From a virus: 47,777 nucleotides of DNA. The translations under genes and the position numbers were made by a program. The notes below the pieces were generated by a model that did no database searches, was not told the origin of the DNA, and saw only the letters and a program-made list of their open reading frames with translations. The stretch covers positions 1 through 47,777 of the IMG/VR virus record IMGVR_UViG_3300006052_000012. One strand, 5' to 3'. This document shows, in pieces, positions 1 to 7,259 of this stretch (positions are counted from its first letter, which is position 1; every line of letters starts with the position of its first letter).

Positions 1-66
1 CTAGGGATACCAAATCCAGTCGCTTATAGCGTCATTGAAACGGCGCAGGCTAAGGGGGAAAAATGA
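1..66 (+). CDS. C-terminal end of an upstream gene (partial)
   Basis: The first reading frame is open from base 1 to a TGA at 64-66 and reads as a plausible protein end (LGIPNPVAYSVIETAQAKGEK split here as LGIPNPVAYS then VIETAQAKGEK). Its stop overlaps the ATG of the next gene as ATGA, the same coupling used throughout this window. The 5' part lies outside the window, so the product cannot be identified. It sits just before the lysis genes, where a tail or fibre gene would be expected, but this is inference. Confidence 0.5.
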   Translation, partial: LGIPNPVAYSVIETAQAKGEK

Positions 67-239
67 ATAAGGTTTGGCTCATCTCTATCGCAGCGGCTTT
101 CGGTAAGGCTTTCGCTGCGGGGTTCTATATGGAGATTGAGCGCAGACTTGGCAAAACAAAGTACGGTAGTGTTCTTGGGCTTGTAAATGCTGGCATCGCG
201 TGTATTGTAAAAAAGATATTCAACAAAAAAGGAGAATGA
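63..239 (+). CDS. Small hydrophobic protein, lysis region (58 aa)
   Basis: An ATG at 63 opens a 58-codon frame. The protein has a hydrophobic, Ala/Gly-rich N-terminal half, a second weakly hydrophobic stretch (SVLGLVNAGIACIV) and a basic tail (KKIFNKKGE). A purine-rich AAGGGGGAA leader lies immediately upstream, and the ATGA overlap couples it to the preceding frame. Size, hydrophobicity and position ahead of the endolysin fit a holin-like or membrane-associated lysis protein, but no family signature is visible, so this is a positional inference. Confidence 0.55.
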   Translation: MNKVWLISIAAAFGKAFAAGFYMEIERRLGKTKYGSVLGLVNAGIACIVKKIFNKKGE

Positions 240-241
240 AT

Positions 242-580
242 ATGAACACAGAACTTAAAGCACTTATTAAATTGGCGTTAGATTTATTTAAAGCTGGTAA
301 AGCGGCAATTGCGAAACAAGATTTCGTGACCGTTTTGATCCCTGCGATCTACCAAGCAGCTTCGGACATCCCTGCCGTTTCGTCAAACTTTTCTCAACTT
401 CAATCCGATATCTCTGCTCTCGCAGGTTCGGCTCAAGAAGCTGATTTGATTGCCTACATCATTTCCGAGTTCGATGGAGCTGGCGATGAGAAAGCGAAAG
501 ATATTTTGGCAGCAGTGCTGAAACTAGTAGCTGACGTTGCTCAAGACGCAATTGCTCTCGAATCGGCGATTAAGGCTTAA
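242..580 (+). CDS. Hypothetical protein, lysis region (112 aa)
   Basis: The start at ATG 242 is chosen because AAAGGAG at 228-234 is 7 nt upstream; the nearer ATG at 236 sits on top of the ribosome-binding site. The protein is Ala-rich and predicted mostly helical, with amphipathic segments (LIKLALDLFKAGKAAI and ILAAVLKLVADVAQDAI). There is no clear transmembrane span and no cysteine. I do not recognise the family. It lies between two small hydrophobic proteins upstream of the endolysin, so a virion-exit role is possible. Confidence 0.6.
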   Translation: MNTELKALIKLALDLFKAGKAAIAKQDFVTVLIPAIYQAASDIPAVSSNFSQLQSDISALAGSAQEADLIAYIISEFDGAGDEKAKDILAAVLKLVADVAQDAIALESAIKA

Positions 581-582
581 AA

Positions 583-816
583 ATGTTTATAGCGATCCTG
601 GAGGCTATCGGAGCAATACCTACGATCATGGGCTATGTCGACAAATGGGCGCCTACGTTCATTGGTTGGTATGTGGCCTTTAGAAATCAAGGTAATGGTC
701 CAGCCATCCAGGACGCTTTACATCAAACTCTCAAGGCACCGAACACAAAGGAGGCTCGCATTGCAGCAGCTAAAGCTTGGCAAGACGCTATTACTCGTCC
801 TGTTGTTACTGGTTAA
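583..816 (+). CDS. Small protein with hydrophobic N-terminus (77 aa)
   Basis: This gene starts 2 nt after the previous stop. Residues 1-33 are hydrophobic with aromatic residues, broken by the charged stretch VDKW, and the rest is polar. It could be a membrane-associated holin or antiholin-like protein, but a clean transmembrane helix is not obvious. Its last 56 nt overlap, in another frame, the start of the lipoprotein-like gene at 761. An overlap of this type is typical of lysis accessory genes such as spanin pairs, although this product lacks the periplasmic coiled coil expected of an inner-membrane spanin. Confidence 0.55.
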   Translation: MFIAILEAIGAIPTIMGYVDKWAPTFIGWYVAFRNQGNGPAIQDALHQTLKAPNTKEARIAAAKAWQDAITRPVVTG

Positions 817-1087
817 CTCCGGTTGCAAAACTAAAAAAGCTCCTGCGATCACCATTTGTATCGGTGACGGCATCGGCGGCTGTGATGGTGTTGACGCCAC
901 GGGTTCATCGATCTCGGAAAGCCCTTCTCAATTAAATAAATGGATCATGATCCCACCAGCTGAGTTCGCAAGTTACGCCTCTTACTGTCAGGGGATCTCT
1001 TACGATGTGGCTCTGCAAGTTGTGAACCATGCCGTTTCAGATCCAGCTGCGGCGCAAAAAGCTTACTTCAAAATGCCTTCTAAATAA
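761..1087 (+). CDS. Putative lipoprotein, possible outer spanin-like (108 aa)
   Basis: The start is taken as TTG 761 because a near-perfect Shine-Dalgarno AAAGGAGG (747-754) is 6 nt upstream; earlier ATG codons in the frame lack a ribosome-binding site. From this start the protein begins QQLKLGKTLLLVLLLLVNSGC, a basic N-terminus followed by a Leu-rich core and a Gly-Cys. That resembles a type II signal peptide, although Asn at -3 is atypical for a lipobox. The mature part is about 85 residues. Its start lies inside the preceding gene in another frame, the layout seen for Rz/Rz1 spanins. An outer-membrane lysis role is inferred, not shown. Confidence 0.6.
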   Translation: MQQLKLGKTLLLVLLLLVNSGCKTKKAPAITICIGDGIGGCDGVDATGSSISESPSQLNKWIMIPPAEFASYASYCQGISYDVALQVVNHAVSDPAAAQKAYFKMPSK

Positions 1088-1107
1088 ATAAAGTGTAAAA
1101 TTAGGAT

Positions 1108-1572
1108 ATGAACTGGATGTTTGATCTCATAACTCTCGAAGCAAATAAGAACGGCCTCGACCCTTATTTGGTTTATGCCATTGTGCTGACCGAAACGAAT
1201 GGCAATGCTTACGCCGTCAGATACGAACCCAATTTTAAGTGGATCGTGAAGCCAGAGATGTTCGCGATTCCTCTGAGTCTCTCAATGGAAACAGAAACTC
1301 TTTGTCAGAAGATGTCATGGGGTTATATGCAGATCATGGGGGCGGTAGCCCGCCAGTATGGTTTCAAAAGCCATATCCCTGAACTCACCAGCCCTCAAAC
1401 TGGGCTCGCTTACGGCTGCCAGCATCTCGCTGCGTTGAAGAAAAAGTATCCTGAAATGTCGGATTACATCGCAGCTTATAATGCGGGATCACCTCGTAAA
1501 TACGATGGCAAATATTCAAATCAAAGTTACGTTGACAAAGTTTTGTCTCGCTATGCTAGTGTAAAAAAATGA
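1108..1572 (+). CDS. Endolysin, lytic transglycosylase (SLT domain, 154 aa)
   Basis: This protein has the hallmarks of a soluble lytic transglycosylase/goose lysozyme-like fold: a catalytic Glu in LTETNGNAYAV (E29), the GYMQIM motif at 72-77 and AAYNAGSPRKY at 122-132. It cleaves the glycan backbone of peptidoglycan. There is no obvious signal peptide, so it would need a holin or other export aid, consistent with the small membrane proteins just upstream. The length is close to a bare catalytic domain. A virion-associated role cannot be excluded, but position in the lysis block favours endolysin. The family call is firm. Confidence 0.88.
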   Translation: MNWMFDLITLEANKNGLDPYLVYAIVLTETNGNAYAVRYEPNFKWIVKPEMFAIPLSLSMETETLCQKMSWGYMQIMGAVARQYGFKSHIPELTSPQTGLAYGCQHLAALKKKYPEMSDYIAAYNAGSPRKYDGKYSNQSYVDKVLSRYASVKK

Positions 1573-2618
1573 TTCCGTTGATCCGTCCTAACATCCCGAA
1601 GCCTGGAGTCTGGGCGCCGTTCTTGGAAGAGACTTACCGCAAAGGCCAGTTCACGAACTTCGGCCATAATTATTTTAAATGTGTAGAAGACCTCCGCCGG
1701 ATCACGGGTAGATACTGCGTTCCTGTTACGAATGGGACTGCTGCGATAACGCTTGCGGTAAAACTTTTAAGGGCTAAAGGTTATGACGAAACTGTTTACG
1801 TTCCAGATTTCACTCATGCTGGTTCATTCCTTGGTGCTAGTAATGCTGGGGCTCTCAGTATCGCAATTGCACCAGTCTCAGAAAAAACTTGGACCATCGA
1901 CAGAGATAAAATCGCCCCTCTCCCAGGATCTATCATCATCGTCGTTTCACCCTTCGGATATGGCGTCGACATCCCACGCTTTGAAAGGTGGGCCGAAGAG
2001 AAAGAAGTTGCGCTGGTTTACGACTTTGCGGGGGGTTTCGGAATAGATGTCAAGAGTACGAAGTGGCCAGTTTGTCACTCATTCCACTCGACTAAAAACC
2101 TACCCATAGGTGAGGGTGGAGTTGTCTCGATGAAGGATGAATTTCATGCCGATTTGATCCGCAGGATGTCGAACTTCGAAAACGATTTAAATAGAAACAT
2201 CCTTTCAGATTGGGGTGAAAACTCCAAGATGGACGAGTTCAGGTGCTCAATTTTGAGAGCTCAATTAGCTTATGGCATGAGGAACTATGAAAACCGCCAT
2301 GTGAAAAACTCGATGTTGATTAACCTTTACGCGAAAGAATTTAATTTGAAGCACGGCGTTCTCTCTGGTTCTAGACCATCGCTTTGCGTATTGGGACATG
2401 ATCGGCTCGATGGTAGAGACTTGGAACGTGAGTTCATGATCTACGATATTACGGTGAAAAAATATTACATTCCGCTCACTGAAATGAGTGGGTTAAGCCA
2501 ATATAGTTTCGGTTTAAAAAGTCCGAAGTTGTTCAGCAATTGCTTTGCTTTTCCAACTGACGTGTCGGATAAGGAGCTTGAATGCATACTAGAAACGGGC
2601 CGCAAGATATTACGTTAG
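1569..2618 (+). CDS. DegT/DnrJ/EryC1/StrS-family aminotransferase (349 aa)
   Basis: This is a PLP-dependent sugar aminotransferase of the DegT family, which converts keto-sugar nucleotides to amino-sugar nucleotides. Visible marks are the N-terminal IPLIRPNIP, the TNGTAAITLAV cofactor-phosphate loop (54-64), VYDFAGGFG with the Asp expected to contact the pyridine nitrogen (D152), and SFHSTKNLPIGEGG with the Schiff-base Lys (K176). The gene overlaps the endolysin stop by 4 nt and the next gene by 37 nt. It starts a five-gene cassette that also holds an acyltransferase, a glycosyltransferase and a methyltransferase, so an N-acylated amino sugar is a likely product. Confidence 0.88.
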   Translation: MIPLIRPNIPKPGVWAPFLEETYRKGQFTNFGHNYFKCVEDLRRITGRYCVPVTNGTAAITLAVKLLRAKGYDETVYVPDFTHAGSFLGASNAGALSIAIAPVSEKTWTIDRDKIAPLPGSIIIVVSPFGYGVDIPRFERWAEEKEVALVYDFAGGFGIDVKSTKWPVCHSFHSTKNLPIGEGGVVSMKDEFHADLIRRMSNFENDLNRNILSDWGENSKMDEFRCSILRAQLAYGMRNYENRHVKNSMLINLYAKEFNLKHGVLSGSRPSLCVLGHDRLDGRDLEREFMIYDITVKKYYIPLTEMSGLSQYSFGLKSPKLFSNCFAFPTDVSDKELECILETGRKILR

Positions 2619-3208
2619 TCGGTGCTGGAGGGTTCGCGCGAGAAGCCTGTAATTGGGCCGAAGCTTCGACGTTCTACGTTTCTAAGTTCATCGATGAAAC
2701 TGGGAAGAACAAAGAGATTTTCGGGAAAAAAGTTTACCCATCTTTCCTGCGTTCGCTGAAGAAGGAACTCTTTTTCGCCGCTGTCGGAGATCCGAAATTA
2801 AGAGTTCAGCTCACCTCACGAGCACTCGACCATGGGCTCCAGGCAGCTCCATGCATCATCCACCCTACCGTGGTGCTGGGCCATGACGTCGTCGTTTGTC
2901 CGAACTCGATCATTTGCCCGAACGCAATTTTAACAACGAATGTTTATCTTGGCCCTGGAGCGCTCGTGAATATCGGAGTGACCATTGGCCATGATGTGAA
3001 AGTTGGCAGCTTCGTGACGTTCTCTCCTGGAGCAAATATTTCAGGCAACGTGACGATCGGCGACCTTTGCTATATCGGAACGAACGCAGCGATCCGTGAA
3101 GGGGTCAAGATTTGCGATAACGTCGTGATCGGAATGGGTTCAGTCGTCATCAAGGATATAACCGAGCCTGGCGTTTATGTTGGATGCCCCGCAAGGAAAA
3201 TGATGTGA
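2582..3208 (+). CDS. NeuD/PglD-like sugar O/N-acyltransferase (208 aa)
   Basis: The N-terminal ITLVGAGGFAREA motif (10-22) is the Rossmann-like substrate-binding domain of the NeuD/PglD family. It is followed by a left-handed beta-helix of hexapeptide repeats (roughly residues 95-195; for example VNIGVTIGHDV, SGNVTIGDLCYIG) and the usual ending PGVYVGCPARKMM. Such enzymes acetylate amino-sugar nucleotides. The start at ATG 2582 has AAGGAG at 2571-2576, 5 nt upstream, despite a 37-nt overlap with the aminotransferase. Pairing with a DegT aminotransferase is the arrangement known from bacillosamine-type pathways. Confidence 0.87.
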   Translation: MHTRNGPQDITLVGAGGFAREACNWAEASTFYVSKFIDETGKNKEIFGKKVYPSFLRSLKKELFFAAVGDPKLRVQLTSRALDHGLQAAPCIIHPTVVLGHDVVVCPNSIICPNAILTTNVYLGPGALVNIGVTIGHDVKVGSFVTFSPGANISGNVTIGDLCYIGTNAAIREGVKICDNVVIGMGSVVIKDITEPGVYVGCPARKMM

Positions 3209-3393
3209 AGACTCCACTCCAGCAGTGGTATGGCGAATGCATGCGTAAGAAGAAGCTTCAGGAGCATTGGGCTGACGGCATCATTGCGAAAGCTAAAAAA
3301 GAAGGTAAGACTCTTTTCAAATACCGCTGCGATCACTGCACTCATTGGCATGTGACGAGCAGAGAAAAACACCATAAGAGGATCGTTTTTTAA
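3205..3393 (+). CDS. Small CxxC zinc-binding-like protein (62 aa)
   Basis: I chose the GTG at 3205 because AAGGA at 3193-3197 lies 7 nt upstream and the start forms a GTGA overlap with the previous stop; an ATG at 3184 would lengthen it by 7 residues. The protein is basic and ends with YRCDHCTHWHVTSREKHH, a Cys-Cys plus His cluster that could hold zinc. Small proteins of this kind are common in phages, but no specific function is known to me. It lies between sugar-modifying genes and is translated with them. Confidence 0.65.
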   Translation: MKTPLQQWYGECMRKKKLQEHWADGIIAKAKKEGKTLFKYRCDHCTHWHVTSREKHHKRIVF

Positions 3394-4146
3394 ATGAAGT
3401 TTAAAGTCTGGGCCATCACACTCGCCTATAACGATCCTGAGATCATCGAAGAATCAATTGCCCGCTATTATGAAACGAAGCATCCAGAAGTCGAGACGCA
3501 TCACGTCCTGGTCGATGCGCACTGGCCTGTGAATTATCCTGAGACACGTCGTCGTTTAGAGGCCCTAGCAGCCAGCTACGGCCTTCATCTCATGGACCCA
3601 GGTGAAAACCTCGGCCTACATGGGAACTTCAACTGGGCGTGGTCTAGGCTCGATATCCCAGAGAACGCTGGGGTCATTGGATACGATGGTGACTCCTGGC
3701 CGTTAAATCAAGGTTGGGACATGGCTATGTGTCAAGTTTTTGTCAATGACGCGAAGGTAGGATGGATCTCCCTTTGGCACCAGCACGTCACCCGCGAACT
3801 CTACCAAGATAAAAAGCTTTTAAGTGAAGACGTCATCGGTGGTCAGAACACTGCGACACCGAAAGAAGCCTGTATGAATTCGATCTGTATGTTCCGGCAG
3901 GGATGGCTTAAGAAAATCGGGGGGCTGAAAGAGTTCAACAAATATTACGGCTCTCTCGAAATTTGTCTCTACCCGAAACTCGCTGAGCACGGACTTAAGC
4001 AAGTCTTCATGAAGGACTTCAAAGAGGAACCTCATTTTTACGACAGACAAAATCCTCTCTATAAGGAATGGAAATGGCGCACTTGTCACGTTCGGGATAT
4101 TCCTACGGACATGGAATTTGGAACATGGTTGAGGAGTAGAAAATGA
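3394..4146 (+). CDS. GT-A-type glycosyltransferase (250 aa)
   Basis: The N-terminus VWAITLAYNDP is typical of GT-A/family-2-like glycosyltransferases, and YDGDSWP (97-103) supplies the DxD motif (D98, D100) that binds the metal and nucleotide sugar. The C-terminal half contains Trp and His clusters (ISLWHQH) that may form the acceptor site. It starts directly after the preceding stop and overlaps the following methyltransferase by 4 nt. The acceptor is unknown: a modified base, a virion protein or host surface glycan are all possible. The fold assignment is good; the substrate is not known. Confidence 0.8.
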   Translation: MKFKVWAITLAYNDPEIIEESIARYYETKHPEVETHHVLVDAHWPVNYPETRRRLEALAASYGLHLMDPGENLGLHGNFNWAWSRLDIPENAGVIGYDGDSWPLNQGWDMAMCQVFVNDAKVGWISLWHQHVTRELYQDKKLLSEDVIGGQNTATPKEACMNSICMFRQGWLKKIGGLKEFNKYYGSLEICLYPKLAEHGLKQVFMKDFKEEPHFYDRQNPLYKEWKWRTCHVRDIPTDMEFGTWLRSRK

Positions 4147-4622
4147 AACTTAACTTAGGATGCGGTCCACATAAAATCGAAGGTTTTCAAAACTGGGATT
4201 TGGAGCATGGTCAAGATTTAAGAAAACCTTTTCCAATTCCATCTCAATCGGTTGAGTTCATTGTCACCGAACATTTCGTCGAGCACTTAACGAAGAGTGA
4301 AGCTATTGCATTTTTCAGAGAGTGTTACCGAGTGATGGATAGAAGCGCTATAATGCTGATCTCGATGCCTGATCTTGCGTTCCTTTGCCGAATGCATACT
4401 GAGAACAAAATACCTTATGATGGGGTTTGGAAACCGGAGAACACTTGTGACATGGTGAACGAAGGTATGCGCGAATGGGGTCATCAATATCTTTGGGATG
4501 AACCTGAGCTTTTCAAGACCTTAAGAAACATCGGATTCAGAGAAATGAAAAGGCTCGAAGAAAAACCAAGCGTTCTTGTAAGACCTTTTTGTGGTGATCT
4601 TATCGTTTCAGTTTCGAAGTAG
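4143..4622 (+). CDS. Class I SAM-dependent methyltransferase (159 aa)
   Basis: The N-terminus KLNLGCGPHKIEGFQNWDLE contains motif I (LGCGP, residues 4-8) and the acidic end of beta-2, with a post-motif TEHFVEHL similar to the family methyltransferase_11 in sugar biosynthesis clusters. It is short but complete, ending in a beta-hairpin-like tail. It is the last gene of the sugar cassette and its 3' end overlaps by 23 nt the 3' end of the convergent minus-strand gene, so no terminator fits between them. It may methylate the sugar made by this cassette. Confidence 0.8.
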   Translation: MKLNLGCGPHKIEGFQNWDLEHGQDLRKPFPIPSQSVEFIVTEHFVEHLTKSEAIAFFRECYRVMDRSAIMLISMPDLAFLCRMHTENKIPYDGVWKPENTCDMVNEGMREWGHQYLWDEPELFKTLRNIGFREMKRLEEKPSVLVRPFCGDLIVSVSK

Positions 4623-4932
4623 ACTTCTCCCCCAACTCCTTGCGCAGCCATGCAGCCCATTCAGATGGAGATTCTATATCTGGCTCACCTATCGCATCCA
4701 CGCTCTCAAGCAGCTTCAGCACTTCAGCTACGCCCACTGCTCGACCTAGCTTATATCCCCTTGAATAATCATCTTCGAGCATATCATCAGTAAGATGACC
4801 TAATACGTTTAATGGGCTAACAACCATAAGACATGCTCCGCAAACATTATTATAAACATTGCATGGGTGAGGACATTTACAATACCTCATGTCTCTACCC
4901 CCATCGTTAATCAGTTTGTCTGGTGAGTTCAT
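4600..4932 (-). CDS. Cys-rich small protein, early region (110 aa)
   Basis: The N-terminal third carries YCKCPHPCNVYNNVCGACL (residues 17-35), a cluster of five or more cysteines plus His likely to bind zinc. The rest is acidic and helical, ending in SEWAAWLRKELGEK. The ATG at 4932 overlaps the upstream stop as ATGA. It is the last gene of the minus-strand early run and converges on the sugar cassette. I do not recognise a named family. Confidence 0.65.
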   Translation of the reverse strand: MNSPDKLINDGGRDMRYCKCPHPCNVYNNVCGACLMVVSPLNVLGHLTDDMLEDDYSRGYKLGRAVGVAEVLKLLESVDAIGEPDIESPSEWAAWLRKELGEKSTSKLKR

Positions 4933-5114
4933 TTTAATATCTCTTCAATAAGTTTAAGCAATTTCTTCAATTCTTTACCATCGGCATCACCGAGATAATT
5001 TCCATCTGAATCATGAAAAAATAAATAACCACCTTTACCAGTATCGTCTGGAACTCTATGAACATACAAATCGTGTACGCCTAATTTTAGGCTCTTATTT
5101 TTTTGTTTACTCAC
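4929..5114 (-). CDS. Hypothetical small protein (61 aa)
   Basis: A GTG start at 5114 overlaps the upstream stop (GTGA), and the stop overlaps the next start. The protein is basic at the N-terminus, has a probable beta-sheet centre (GGYLFFHDSDGNYLGDADG) and ends in a Leu/Lys helix (LKKLLKLIEEILK). No family recognised. Tight coupling on both sides supports that it is real. Confidence 0.6.
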   Translation of the reverse strand: MSKQKNKSLKLGVHDLYVHRVPDDTGKGGYLFFHDSDGNYLGDADGKELKKLLKLIEEILK

Positions 5115-5461
5115 ACATCCTCCACTCTCTTCGCAACTTCGGATAGGGCTTTACAAATGTGGTCTATCATCCATTCGTGTGATGGATTGCCAGTAGTTAA
5201 TTCACTTCTTACATCTACCATTACTTCACGCATAATCTCCACACACTCGATGAGCTGGGAGACTGTAGAGGGATTGGCTGCGGCGATGTAATCGGCGTTA
5301 TTTTTATGATGAATAGTCTGCGCAATTACTTCAACTACATTAGGCTCAGCTGGTACTGTCGCTGCAATGACTTGATACAAAGCTGGATTGATAACTGCCC
5401 ATTTGCCTGGGTGAGCCCCCGCACACAGCCGCTTAAGATTCGGGAGGTTCAGTTTACTCAT
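5111..5461 (-). CDS. Ea22-like early protein (116 aa)
   Basis: The segment DYIAAANPSTVSQLIECVEIM is characteristic of the Ead/Ea22-like family found in early regions of many lambdoid phages, whose function is poorly known. I use ATG 5461, which has a GGTGG purine stretch upstream and overlaps the previous stop by 8 nt; a longer frame to 5497 would overlap much more. The C-terminal part is helical. It is one of a run of small early minus-strand genes. Confidence 0.7.
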   Translation of the reverse strand: MSKLNLPNLKRLCAGAHPGKWAVINPALYQVIAATVPAEPNVVEVIAQTIHHKNNADYIAAANPSTVSQLIECVEIMREVMVDVRSELTTGNPSHEWMIDHICKALSEVAKRVEDV

Positions 5462-5627
5462 GCTTACCCAGTCCACCAAACTCATCAATCTCTTCAATTA
5501 GATCAAGCAATTCGTTCATTGCATCCCTAACACCTTTGTGATTTTTCTTATGCCTATCCATATAGCTCCATAAATCTTCTTTAAGTGTTTCAGCTTTCAA
5601 TAATAATTTACCTATATTATCACTCAT
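5454..5627 (-). CDS. Hypothetical acidic helical protein (57 aa)
   Basis: The start at ATG 5627 is supported by the purine-rich AGGAAGAGG just upstream (5632-5640 on the complement). The protein is predicted almost entirely helical, with leucines spaced for a short coiled coil (LLLKAETLKEDLW; LLDLIEEIDEFGGL). No known family. It overlaps the Ea22-like start by 8 nt. Confidence 0.6.
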   Translation of the reverse strand: MSDNIGKLLLKAETLKEDLWSYMDRHKKNHKGVRDAMNELLDLIEEIDEFGGLGKHE

Positions 5628-5658
5628 AAATCCTCTTCCTTCATCCGAGCTGCTGGGG

Positions 5659-5889
5659 TCATCTGAGTTCATGCTTCTGTATTTTTTTAACTAACTTATG
5701 AATACGTCTTCGCTCTGGTGCATGATAGTCTATTATTTTCTTACCAGATTCACTAAGGGTAGTACCTGAAGCCAAACAAGCACAAAGAGAATGAAGTCCT
5801 TCAATTATCCACCGATACTCATGGTAAGTGAAATCGACTTTTTCTTTTGCATCTGTAGACTTCTTAGACAGTTTCTTCTTCTTACTCAT
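5659..5889 (-). CDS. Hypothetical basic protein (76 aa)
   Basis: The protein starts at ATG 5889 (AGGT 7 nt upstream) with a strongly basic N-terminus (MSKKKKLSKKSTDAKEK), then HEYRWIIEGLHSLCACLASG and a basic C-terminus. Nucleic-acid binding is possible from charge only. It overlaps the stop of the upstream gene by 8 nt. No family recognised. Confidence 0.6.
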   Translation of the reverse strand: MSKKKKLSKKSTDAKEKVDFTYHEYRWIIEGLHSLCACLASGTTLSESGKKIIDYHAPERRRIHKLVKKIQKHELR

Positions 5890-6436
5890 GTTTAATACCT
5901 CTATCAGGAGATAATGCATTTATGGTGCCATTCCCCTCTCGTTCCCGAATCTCGTCAGCGCGGGTGAGGGCTTCTTTTGAAATAAGTTTTGAATCCCAAT
6001 CACTCATGCTTCTAGCTAACCAATCACGATCGCCATACTTTACACCCTCTCTGTAGAGATTCTCTTTCTCTGGCTTTAGTTTCAACCCAGATCCATTAGC
6101 ATATATGGTCAACCCATCCCTCAGCACTTGGTTCTCGGAGCGGAGGCGGTCACTCATAGCAGTCAAACTGTCAGGATAAAAAAAACAGTCTTCATGATGT
6201 CTAATCTCGCCACCAGTAAAAATGTGACAGCCAGTTTCACACTCGATTTCATTCACATGCTTTATACGCTCCAGCTCGGCTTTGAGTTCTTCTTTTTCTC
6301 TCAGCAACCTATTGATCTCGGTTTTAGCGTCAGTTCCCCAGGCGTATTTGATCCATTCATTGACTCTCTCTTCAACCTGTTGATGGATATATTCTGACAT
6401 TTTTTTACTGGCTTCGTTTAATATTTCCACGTTCAC
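5882..6436 (-). CDS. Coiled-coil early protein (184 aa)
   Basis: I place the start at GTG 6436 because AGGAG lies just upstream and the GTG shares one base with the TAG stop of the HNH gene. Residues about 15-65 form a probable coiled coil (INRLLREKEELKAELERIK). The centre has CETGCHIFTGGEIRHHEDCFFYP, a Cys/His group that may bind metal, followed by another helix (DRLRSENQVLRDGL). Proteins of this composition are common and uncharacterised in phage early regions. Confidence 0.62.
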   Translation of the reverse strand: MNVEILNEASKKMSEYIHQQVEERVNEWIKYAWGTDAKTEINRLLREKEELKAELERIKHVNEIECETGCHIFTGGEIRHHEDCFFYPDSLTAMSDRLRSENQVLRDGLTIYANGSGLKLKPEKENLYREGVKYGDRDWLARSMSDWDSKLISKEALTRADEIREREGNGTINALSPDRGIKHE

Positions 6437-6714
6437 TACCTTCTCCTCAGTTTGATCTGCCCACAGACCTCTGTTAAAATCCACCCCTTGATCCACTCAA
6501 GTTCGTATCTCACCGCTGGATGCTTGAAACAGAAACTAACGATTCCGATATCGTGTTGCTGCCTGTGATGTTGACGGCACAATGGCATTAGGTTCCAAAG
6601 CTCCGCAGGTCCGCCAGTCTTCTTCGTTTGAATATGAGCGGCATCACTTGGCGTTTTTCGGCACACTAAGCAAGGTAGATTTCGGACTTCTGCTTCGACG
6701 CTCAGCTTTTTCAA
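6436..6714 (-). CDS. HNH endonuclease-like protein (about 92 aa)
   Basis: The core LPCLVCRKTPSDAAHIQ...LWNLMPLCRQHHRQQHD has the CxxC, AH, and C..HH..H pattern of compact HNH nucleases found in phage recombination and early regions. No ATG exists in this frame. I favour TTG 6714, preceded by AGAGG at a rather long 12 nt; a longer frame from TTG 6768 would overlap the upstream gene by 125 nt. The start is thus uncertain, but the nuclease domain is complete either way. It may act in DNA recombination, packaging or host DNA degradation. Confidence 0.72.
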   Translation of the reverse strand: MKKLSVEAEVRNLPCLVCRKTPSDAAHIQTKKTGGPAELWNLMPLCRQHHRQQHDIGIVSFCFKHPAVRYELEWIKGWILTEVCGQIKLRRR

Positions 6715-7006
6715 TTGATTTTTTCGCCTCTTCTTGTCTGAAATGATCTTCTTCAATGTAAGAATCAATCAGATCGAGACAGGAGTTTTCTACAAATTCA
6801 ACCCAAGAGCAATCGATTTTTTCAAGGATCTGCTCAGTTTTCATTTTCAATCCGCCATCGATCCTGGCTTGGACGAGTAGCTTTTTAAACTCTTTATCTG
6901 GTTCCTTCTTACTCATGCGTTTGATTCTGTTCATTTGTTTTTCCTTCTCTCTTTCGTGGTTCAGTTGAAGTGCGTAATCTGCGAAACCTTCGTAATTTTT
7001 AAGCAT
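6644..7006 (-). CDS. Hypothetical basic/helical protein (120 aa)
   Basis: ATG 7006 has GAGGTAT about 9 nt upstream and overlaps the previous gene by 8 nt. The protein is basic and helical at the N-terminus (NHEREKEKQMNRIKRMSKKE), acidic in the middle (CLDLIDSYIEEDHFRQEE), and basic at the end. The 3' part overlaps the HNH frame. I do not recognise a family. Confidence 0.6.
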   Translation of the reverse strand: MLKNYEGFADYALQLNHEREKEKQMNRIKRMSKKEPDKEFKKLLVQARIDGGLKMKTEQILEKIDCSWVEFVENSCLDLIDSYIEEDHFRQEEAKKSIEKAERRSRSPKSTLLSVPKNAK

Positions 7007-7259
7007 TTTTTTTATACCTCGCATTGTTCATAAATTCTGAGATGCCAGCTATGTCACTGATTTTAACTGTTTTCCAGTTCTCAGGAGCTTCGAAATCATC
7101 CGGCATTTCAGCGTTACATTTCCAAACTGTTTGCTTTTGGCAAACCGAACACCATGGGTAGCTTTCTCCATAATGGTTCGTTTGAAATTCTTTTTCATCT
7201 CCGCAAACCGTGCATTCGTAGGGCTTGCGAGTTGAGAACTCTTGTAATGTTTTCTTCAT
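6999..7259 (-). CDS. Zinc-ribbon-like small protein (86 aa)
   Basis: Two CxxC knuckles, ECTVCGDE at residues 15-22 and PWCSVCQK around 35-42, form a plausible zinc ribbon. The C-terminal half is helical. The ATG at 7259 overlaps the upstream stop as ATGA. Such small zinc proteins are frequent in phage early regions; the role is unknown. Confidence 0.65.
   Translation of the reverse strand: MKKTLQEFSTRKPYECTVCGDEKEFQTNHYGESYPWCSVCQKQTVWKCNAEMPDDFEAPENWKTVKISDIAGISEFMNNARYKKNA

Noticed and set aside
4600-4640. Bidirectional terminator between the converging operons
   Set aside because: The two genes overlap by 23 nt at their 3' ends and no GC-rich hairpin with T-run was visible.
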